Origin: JBFXCS01 sp050181915
GTDB taxonomy: Bacteria; Actinomycetota; Thermoleophilia; Miltoncostaeales; Miltoncostaeaceae
Length of the DNA stretch: 64,000 nt
Assembly: GCA_050181915.1 (NCBI GenBank)
Contig: JBFXCS010000001.1
Span: forward strand, 310,001-374,000
Direction: 5' to 3'
Shown: positions 58,855-64,000 of the stretch, in pieces
Numbering within the stretch: the first letter of the stretch is position 1
Layout: each line of letters opens with the position of its first letter
Position numbers and translations under genes: made by a program
Notes under the pieces: model-generated
Seen by the model: only the letters and a program-made list of their open reading frames with translations
What the model was told of the DNA's origin: nothing
Database searches by the model: none

Positions 58855-60156
58855 GTGCCGGTCGTCCGCGTCTCCCCCGTCGCAGCCCTGCGGGGCACCC
58901 TCCGGGTGCCGCCGGACAAGTCGCTGACCCATCGCGCGCTGCTGCTGGGCGCGGTCTCCGACCGGCGCGTGCGCATCGGCAGGCCGCTGGAGTCGGAGGA
59001 CACGGCGGCCACGCTGGGGGCGGTGGAGGCGTCGGGGATCTGGGCGACCGGGCGCCTCGGGCGCGAGGTGGTGATCGAGGGCAGGGGCCTGCGCGGCCTG
59101 CGCCCGCGGCCGTCGATCGACTGCGCCAACGCGGGCACGCTGATCCGGCTCTTCTGCGGCCTGCTGGTGGGCCAGCGCGCCAGCCACGTCGTGCTGGACG
59201 GCGACGACTCGCTGCGCGGCCGGCCGATGGGCCGCATCGCCGCGCCGCTGCGCGCGATGGGCGCCGCGATCTTCACGGCACCGGGGGGCACGCCGCCGGT
59301 GGTGGTGAACGGCGGCCAGCGCCTGCGCGGCGTGGAGCACCGCCTGGAGATCGCGAGCGCCCAGGTGAAGAGCTGCATCCTGCTGGCCGGCCTCTACGCC
59401 GAGGGCGAGACCTGGGTGGTCGAGCCCGCGCCCTCGCGCGACCACACCGAGCGCATGCTGGAGGCGGCGGGCGTGCCGCTGCTGCGCGAGGGGGGCGCGG
59501 TGGGGGTGCGCGGCCCGGTCGAGCACCTGGCGCTGCCCGACATCGACGTGCCCGGCGACTTCTCGTCGGCCGCGCCGCACCTGGTGGCGGGGGCGCTGCT
59601 GGGCGACCCGGAGGTGCGGCTGGAGGGCGTGAACCTGAACCCGGGGCGCACCGGCCTGGTGGCGGTGATGCGCCGGATGGGGGTGGCCGTCGCGGAGGAG
59701 CGGGGGCCGGCGGTGGCGGGCGAGCCGGCCGGGACCCTGGTGGTGCGCCGCGCCGACGGGCTGCGGGCGACCGAGGTGGCGCCGGAGGAGGTGCCCTCGC
59801 TCATCGACGAGCTGCCGCTGGTGGGCCTGCTGGGGGCGATGGCGGCGGGCACCACCGTCGTGCGCGGCGCGGCCGAGCTGCGGGTGAAGGAGAGCGACCG
59901 CATCGCCACCGTCGTGGCCGCGCTGCGGGCGGTGGGGGTGCGCGCCGAGGAGCTGCCGGACGGGTTCGAGGTGCACGGCGGCGGCATCGGCGGCGGCACC
60001 GTCGCCTCGGCGGGCGACCATCGCCTGGCGATGCTGGGCGCTGTCGCCGGGCTCGTCAGCCGCGAAGGGGTGGGGGTGGAGGGCTTCGACGCGGTGACCG
60101 TCTCCTACCCCGGGTTCGCCGCCGACATCGCCGCGCTCGGCGGGGTGGCGACGTGA
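58855..60156 (+). CDS. aroA: EPSP synthase (3-phosphoshikimate 1-carboxyvinyltransferase)
   Basis: 433 residues. PPDKSLTHRALLLGA, DCANAGTLIRLFCGLL, RPMGRIAAPLRAMGA, LEIASAQVKSCILLAGL and LRVKESDRIA are conserved. The enzyme joins phosphoenolpyruvate to shikimate-3-phosphate. The glycine-rich active-site loop around 95-100 reads N-A-G-T, followed by L-I-R, closer to the class II pattern than to the LGNAGTAMRP of class I. cmk starts in its stop codon, an arrangement widespread in bacteria. Confidence 0.96.
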   Translation: MPVVRVSPVAALRGTLRVPPDKSLTHRALLLGAVSDRRVRIGRPLESEDTAATLGAVEASGIWATGRLGREVVIEGRGLRGLRPRPSIDCANAGTLIRLFCGLLVGQRASHVVLDGDDSLRGRPMGRIAAPLRAMGAAIFTAPGGTPPVVVNGGQRLRGVEHRLEIASAQVKSCILLAGLYAEGETWVVEPAPSRDHTERMLEAAGVPLLREGGAVGVRGPVEHLALPDIDVPGDFSSAAPHLVAGALLGDPEVRLEGVNLNPGRTGLVAVMRRMGVAVAEERGPAVAGEPAGTLVVRRADGLRATEVAPEEVPSLIDELPLVGLLGAMAAGTTVVRGAAELRVKESDRIATVVAALRAVGVRAEELPDGFEVHGGGIGGGTVASAGDHRLAMLGAVAGLVSREGVGVEGFDAVTVSYPGFAADIAALGGVAT

Positions 60157-60821
60157 TCGTGGCGATCGACGGGCCGGCCGGGGCGGGCAAGAGCACGGTG
60201 GCGCGCCGCGTGGCGCGGCGGCTCGGCGTGCCCTACCTCGACACCGGCGCGATGTACCGCGCCGTGGCCTGGCTGGCCCTGCGCCGCGGCGTCGACCCGT
60301 CCGACCCGGCGGCCGTGGCCGCGCTGGCGCGCTCCCACCCGGTGCGGATCGAGCCGGCCGACGACGGGGACCTGGTGTGGGTGGACGGCACCGACGTCAC
60401 CGCGGCGATCCGGCACCCCGACGTCGCGGCGCAGGTCTCCGAGGTCGCCTCGCACCCGGACGTGCGGGCCGAGATGGTGGCGGCCCAGCGGGCGCTGCTG
60501 GCCCGCGGCTCGTGGGTCTCGGACGGCCGGGACGTCGGCACGGTGGTGTGGCCCGACGCGGAGGTGAAGGTGTTCCTGACCGCCTCGCTGGACGAGCGGG
60601 TGCGCCGCCGCCGCGGCGACCTGGCCGCGCGCGACATCGACGCCGACGAGGAGAGCGTGCGCGCCGACCTCGCGCACCGCGACCACCTCGACAGCACCAG
60701 GGCCACCGGCCCGCTCCAGGTCGCCGACGGCGCGGTGGTGATCGACTCGTCCGAGCTCGACGTCGACGCGGTCGTCGAGGCCATCCTCGGCCTGGTCGCC
60801 GACGTCCGGACGGCCGGCTGA
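60153..60821 (+). CDS. cmk: Cytidylate kinase
   Basis: 222 residues, GTG overlapping the aroA stop. P-loop IDGPAGAGKSTVARRVA, LDTGAMYRAVAWLAL, SDGRDVGTVVWPDA and RRRGDL match CMP kinases. It phosphorylates CMP and dCMP. The stop overlaps the plsC start by one base (TGATG). Confidence 0.96.
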   Translation: MIVAIDGPAGAGKSTVARRVARRLGVPYLDTGAMYRAVAWLALRRGVDPSDPAAVAALARSHPVRIEPADDGDLVWVDGTDVTAAIRHPDVAAQVSEVASHPDVRAEMVAAQRALLARGSWVSDGRDVGTVVWPDAEVKVFLTASLDERVRRRRGDLAARDIDADEESVRADLAHRDHLDSTRATGPLQVADGAVVIDSSELDVDAVVEAILGLVADVRTAG

Positions 60822-61510
60822 TGGGCATCGACCTCGATCTCGACGTCGCCCCGAAGGTCACCGCCGGCTGGTGGGTCTTCGGCCACATCACCCTCGTGCC
60901 CACGCTGGTCTGGTTCCGGCGCCTGAAGGTGGAGGGCATCGAGAACGTGCCCGCCGAGGGGGCGGTGCTGCTGGTGTGCAACCACATCTCGCAGATCGAC
61001 CCGCCGGTGCTGGGGGTCGGGCTGCGCAGGCGCCGCCGCTCCTACTACATGGCCAAGATCGAGCTGTTCCGCCCGGCCTGGTTCGGCCGCATCATCCGGG
61101 GCCTCGGGGCCTTCCCGGTGGAGCGCGGGGGGGCCGACCGGCGCGCGCTGCGGATCGCCCGCGAGGTGCTGCAGCGCGGGGACGTGCTGCTGATGTTCCC
61201 CGAGGGGCACCGGCAGAGGGACGGGATCCTGAAGCCCGGCCTCCCGGGGGCCGGCTCGCTGGGCCTGCTGCCCGGCGTCACCGTGGTGCCGGCCGCGATC
61301 TGGGGCAGCAACTCCTTCCTGCGGCGGGTGCGCGTGGCGATCGGCGAGCCGCTCGACCTGGGCGACGTGCCCGATGGGCCGCGCGCCGGCCGCGCCGAGT
61401 GGGCGGTCGACCGGATGATGGCCGCCGTCGCCGCGCTCCTGCCCCGCGTGGGGGCGCCCGCCCAGGCGCCGCCCGTGCGCGAGGCGCCGGCGGACCCCGC
61501 CGATGGCTGA
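60821..61510 (+). CDS. plsC: 1-acyl-sn-glycerol-3-phosphate acyltransferase (PlsC family)
   Basis: 229 residues. CNHISQID (HxxxxD catalytic motif), YMAKIELF, PVERGGADRRA and FPEGHRQRDG give the complete PlsC set; one N-terminal membrane-associated helix around 15-32 is expected. It converts lysophosphatidic acid to phosphatidic acid. The cmk-plsC-der order is common in Gram-positive bacteria. It overlaps der by eight bases. Confidence 0.92.
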   Translation: MGIDLDLDVAPKVTAGWWVFGHITLVPTLVWFRRLKVEGIENVPAEGAVLLVCNHISQIDPPVLGVGLRRRRRSYYMAKIELFRPAWFGRIIRGLGAFPVERGGADRRALRIAREVLQRGDVLLMFPEGHRQRDGILKPGLPGAGSLGLLPGVTVVPAAIWGSNSFLRRVRVAIGEPLDLGDVPDGPRAGRAEWAVDRMMAAVAALLPRVGAPAQAPPVREAPADPADG

Positions 61511-62867
61511 GAGCCGCCGCGCCCGCAGCGCGCCGCGGCGCCGGGCCACCGGCAGCACCCTCGCCAGCGGCCAGCCCGCGGTGGCCATCGTGGGCTACCC
61601 CAACGTGGGCAAGTCGACCCTCTTCAACCGCCTGGCCGGCCGGCGGGAGGCGGTCGTCGACGCCGTCCCGGGGGTCACGCGGGACCGCCGGCAGGCGGGG
61701 GCGGAGTGGAACGGCCGGGCCTTCCAGCTCATCGACACCGGCGGCATCGACGAGGCCGACCCCACCGCGGTGGGCAAGCAGGTGGCCGCCCAGTCGCTGC
61801 GCGGGATCGAGGAGGCCGACCTGGTCCTGTTCGTGGTGGACGTGACCAGCGCGCCGACGGCGGGCGACCTCGAGGTGGGCGAGCGCCTGCGCCGCTCCGG
61901 CAGGCCGATCATGCTGATCGCCAACAAGTGCGACAGCTGGGCGCCCGAGGCCGCCGCCCAGAACCTGCGGAGCATGGGCTTCGGTGAGGTCTTCCCGGTG
62001 TCGGCGCAGCACGGGCGCGGCATCGGGGACCTGCTCGACGCGGTGGTCGAGCGGCTCCCGGACGCGCCCGGCGCCCCGCGCGCCGACGAGCGCGACCCGG
62101 CGGTGTGCATCCTCGGCCGCCCGAACGTGGGCAAGAGCTCGATCCTCAACGCCATCCTCGGCGAGGAGCGGGTGGTCGTGCACGACCGTCCGGGCACCAC
62201 CCGCGATCCGATCGACACGCTGGTGGAGGTCGGGGGACGGCGCGTGGTGCTGATCGACACCGCGGGCCTGCGCAAGCGCGGGCGGATGCGCGAGGACGTC
62301 GAGCACTACAGCCAGATCCGCGCCCTGCAGGCGGCCGAGCGCAGCGACGTCGCCCTGGTGGTGGCCGACGCCACGGAGGGGCTCACCGACGCCGACCTGG
62401 GGGCGGTGGACCGGGCCGCCCGGGCCCACTGCGCCACGATCCTGGTGCTCAACAAGTGGGACCTGGCCCAGCCGGATCTCGACCACATCCGCGGCCGGCT
62501 GCGGCGCAAGTCGCGCCAGCACCCCCAGGTGGAGGTGTGCTCCGCCGTCACCGGTGAGGGCCTGCACCGGCTCCTGCCGGCGGCGCTGCGCCTGGAGGAG
62601 CGCTACCGCGCCCGCATCTCCACCCGCGAGCTCAACGAGCTGCTGCGCGAGCTGGCCGAGGAGCGCCCGGGCCCGCGCCGCGGCCCGCGCCGCCTCTCCC
62701 TGCGCTACCTCGTGCAGACCGGCGAGGCGCCGCCCACCTTCCGGCTCGACGTCAACGACCGCTCGCTGATGACCCGCGACTACGGCTTCTGGCTCGAGAA
62801 CCGGATCCGCCAGCGCTTCGACCTCGACGGCGTCCCCCTGGTGATCGAGGTGCGCACCCGCACCTGA
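61503..62867 (+). CDS. der: Ribosome assembly GTPase Der
   Basis: 454 residues with two tandem GTPase domains and a C-terminal KH-like domain. First domain: GYPNVGKS, DTGGI, NKCD; second: GRPNVGKS, DTAGL, NKWD. The C-terminal region ends with RDYGFWLENRIRQRFDLDGVP, typical of Der/EngA. It is required for 50S subunit assembly. The N-terminal 25 residues are a basic extension not found in all homologues. Confidence 0.97.
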   Translation: MAESRRARSAPRRRATGSTLASGQPAVAIVGYPNVGKSTLFNRLAGRREAVVDAVPGVTRDRRQAGAEWNGRAFQLIDTGGIDEADPTAVGKQVAAQSLRGIEEADLVLFVVDVTSAPTAGDLEVGERLRRSGRPIMLIANKCDSWAPEAAAQNLRSMGFGEVFPVSAQHGRGIGDLLDAVVERLPDAPGAPRADERDPAVCILGRPNVGKSSILNAILGEERVVVHDRPGTTRDPIDTLVEVGGRRVVLIDTAGLRKRGRMREDVEHYSQIRALQAAERSDVALVVADATEGLTDADLGAVDRAARAHCATILVLNKWDLAQPDLDHIRGRLRRKSRQHPQVEVCSAVTGEGLHRLLPAALRLEERYRARISTRELNELLRELAEERPGPRRGPRRLSLRYLVQTGEAPPTFRLDVNDRSLMTRDYGFWLENRIRQRFDLDGVPLVIEVRTRT

Positions 62868-62921
62868 CGGGTGGGTCCGAACCGTTCTCCGGAGCGGGGC
62901 AGTCTTGACCGTTCGTTTACC

Positions 62922-62944
62922 CCTCGCCGTCGGCGGCGGCGAGG
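62922..62944 (+). terminator. Hairpin terminator after der
   Basis: CCTCGCCG (62922-62929) pairs with CGGCGAGG (62937-62944) around a seven-base loop, 55 bases after the der stop and 60 bases before the next gene. Confidence 0.6.
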
Positions 62945-63003
62945 GCCGTTGCTACCCTCGGCGGGAGCGTCCCCCATGTGAAAGGTCTGGAGGTTTCCCG
63001 CAG

Positions 63004-64000
63004 ATGGCCCCACAGATCATCGGTTCGTTGCGCCGTCGCACGGTGCTGGTAGCGGCCACCGTCGCCGTGGCCGGATCCGCCATCGCCGTGGCCGGGTGCG
63101 GCGGGGATTCACAGACCGGGGCGGCGCCCGGCGAGGTGGCGTCGTACGTCCCGGCCGCCAGTCCGATGTACCTCGAGCTGACGACCGACGTCGACGGCCC
63201 CCAGTGGACCCAGGTCGAGAAGCTCGCCCGGCTCTTCCCGGCGTATCCCGAGTTCGAGCGGATGCTCGACGAGGAGCTCAGCGGAGAGGGCGTCGACTTC
63301 GAGCGCGACGTCAAGCCGCTGCTCGGCGACCGGGCGGCGGTCGCGGCGCTGAGCCTGCCCGACGTGTCGGACACGGCGGGCGCGCTCACCAGCGGCGAGA
63401 CGCCGACCCTGCCGGGCGGCGCGGGCGACGAGCAGTTCGTCGGCGTGGTCGAGGTCGCGGACGGCAAGGAGGACGCCGTCAAGGCCCTGCTCACCCGCGA
63501 GGGCGCGACCCGGGCGGGCGAGCGCGGCGGGGCCGAGTACTACACGACCCCGGACGACGACACCGTCGTCGCCGTGGCGCCGGGCGCGGTCGTGGTGGCC
63601 GACGACACCACCAGCCTCTTCCAGGCGCTCGACGCCCACGAGAAGGGCGGCGACGCCACCCTCGCGGGCACCGACAAGTTCACGGACGCCCTCGGCAAGC
63701 TCCCGGCCGACGTGTTCGGGCAGGCCTACATGGACATCGGGTCGATCGCCCGGGCGTCCGGCGCCTCCCAGCAGCTCGAGCAGGCGGGCATCGCCGGCAT
63801 CGAGGACACCGTGTTCGCCGCGTCGATCGCGGCCGAGCCCGACGGCGTGCGCGTGAAGGGCGTCGTGCTCGACGCCCCGGAGCAGCCCCAGACCGAGTTC
63901 ACGCCCACCCTCACCGCCCAGGCCCCGGCCGACTCGATCGCCTACCTCGGCTTCTCGAACCTCACCGGCGTCGTCGAGCAGGTCCTGAACCAGGTGCGCG
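63004..64000 (+). CDS. DUF3352 lipoprotein (partial, runs off the window)
   Basis: 332 codons are seen and the frame is still open at the edge. GGAGG about 13 bases before the ATG supports the start. A signal peptide with lipobox (AVAGC, acylated Cys near 32) is followed by a DUF3352 domain: VPAASPMYLELTTD, LLGDRAAVAALSL, VVEVADGKEDAVKALL and AYMDIGSI. The family consists of exported proteins of unknown function. The gene stands alone after a terminator. Confidence 0.8.
   Translation, partial: MAPQIIGSLRRRTVLVAATVAVAGSAIAVAGCGGDSQTGAAPGEVASYVPAASPMYLELTTDVDGPQWTQVEKLARLFPAYPEFERMLDEELSGEGVDFERDVKPLLGDRAAVAALSLPDVSDTAGALTSGETPTLPGGAGDEQFVGVVEVADGKEDAVKALLTREGATRAGERGGAEYYTTPDDDTVVAVAPGAVVVADDTTSLFQALDAHEKGGDATLAGTDKFTDALGKLPADVFGQAYMDIGSIARASGASQQLEQAGIAGIEDTVFAASIAAEPDGVRVKGVVLDAPEQPQTEFTPTLTAQAPADSIAYLGFSNLTGVVEQVLNQVR

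Overview
This window is a very GC-rich (roughly 73-75 % by eye) bacterial chromosome segment with dense, mostly housekeeping gene content. Single-domain-of-life markers point to Actinomycetota: a dcw cluster ending in ftsQ-ftsZ, NucS-type mismatch repair instead of MutS/MutL, SOS boxes of the GAAC-N4-GTTC kind, and starts that are very often GTG or leaderless. The split glycine decarboxylase (gcvPA/gcvPB), mraZ at the head of dcw and the overall gene order suggest a deep-branching class such as Thermoleophilia; that placement is inference. MurE carries the DNPR motif, so the wall is expected to contain meso-diaminopimelate. No rRNA, tRNA, CRISPR array, insertion sequence or prophage was recognised.

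Layout. 1-4266: end of a sigma factor with a DUF4349 membrane protein, facing a five-gene operon (ExeA-like ATPase, small unknown protein, two CHAD proteins, metallophosphoesterase). 4362-5926: a small membrane protein under two tandem LexA-type boxes, divergent from a secreted CAP-domain protein. 6152-23826: the dcw cluster mraZ-rsmH-ftsL-ftsI-murE-murF-mraY-murD, interrupted by an antisense ROK regulator and a small two-repeat protein with a terminator, then ftsW-murG-murC-murB-ftsQ and ftsZ with its own promoter. 23875-29807: a secreted beta-propeller protein and the glycine cleavage operon gcvT-gcvH-gcvPA-gcvPB.

29828-37205 (all minus): a LuxR-type large regulator, a PaaK/LuxE-like acyl-activating enzyme translationally coupled to a FeeM-like N-acyltransferase, and a membrane GGDEF/EAL protein. 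This is the best candidate for an undescribed signalling or lipid cassette. 37274-43146: a fluoroacetate-dehalogenase-like hydrolase, a VanW/YoaR-type wall protein, a tiny membrane protein, a Crp-type regulator coupled to a CPBP protease, and trpS. 43206-47222: scpA-scpB-rluB-aroH and a hipBA toxin-antitoxin pair. 47269-52823: nucS, then the NAD operon nadB-nadA-nadC whose last gene, coupled by an ATGA overlap, encodes a NucS-like nuclease fused to a cysteine-less alkyltransferase-like domain. 52939-62867: a cytochrome c lipoprotein and an aromatic amino-acid block (aminotransferase, DAHP synthase, prephenate dehydrogenase, then aroA-cmk-plsC-der). The window ends inside a DUF3352 lipoprotein.

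A recurrent regulatory theme is the leaderless promoter: a TANNNT -10 element lies 6-10 bases before the start codon, without a ribosome binding site, at the head of at least a dozen transcription units. Many downstream genes are instead coupled through ATGA, GTGA or TTGA overlaps.
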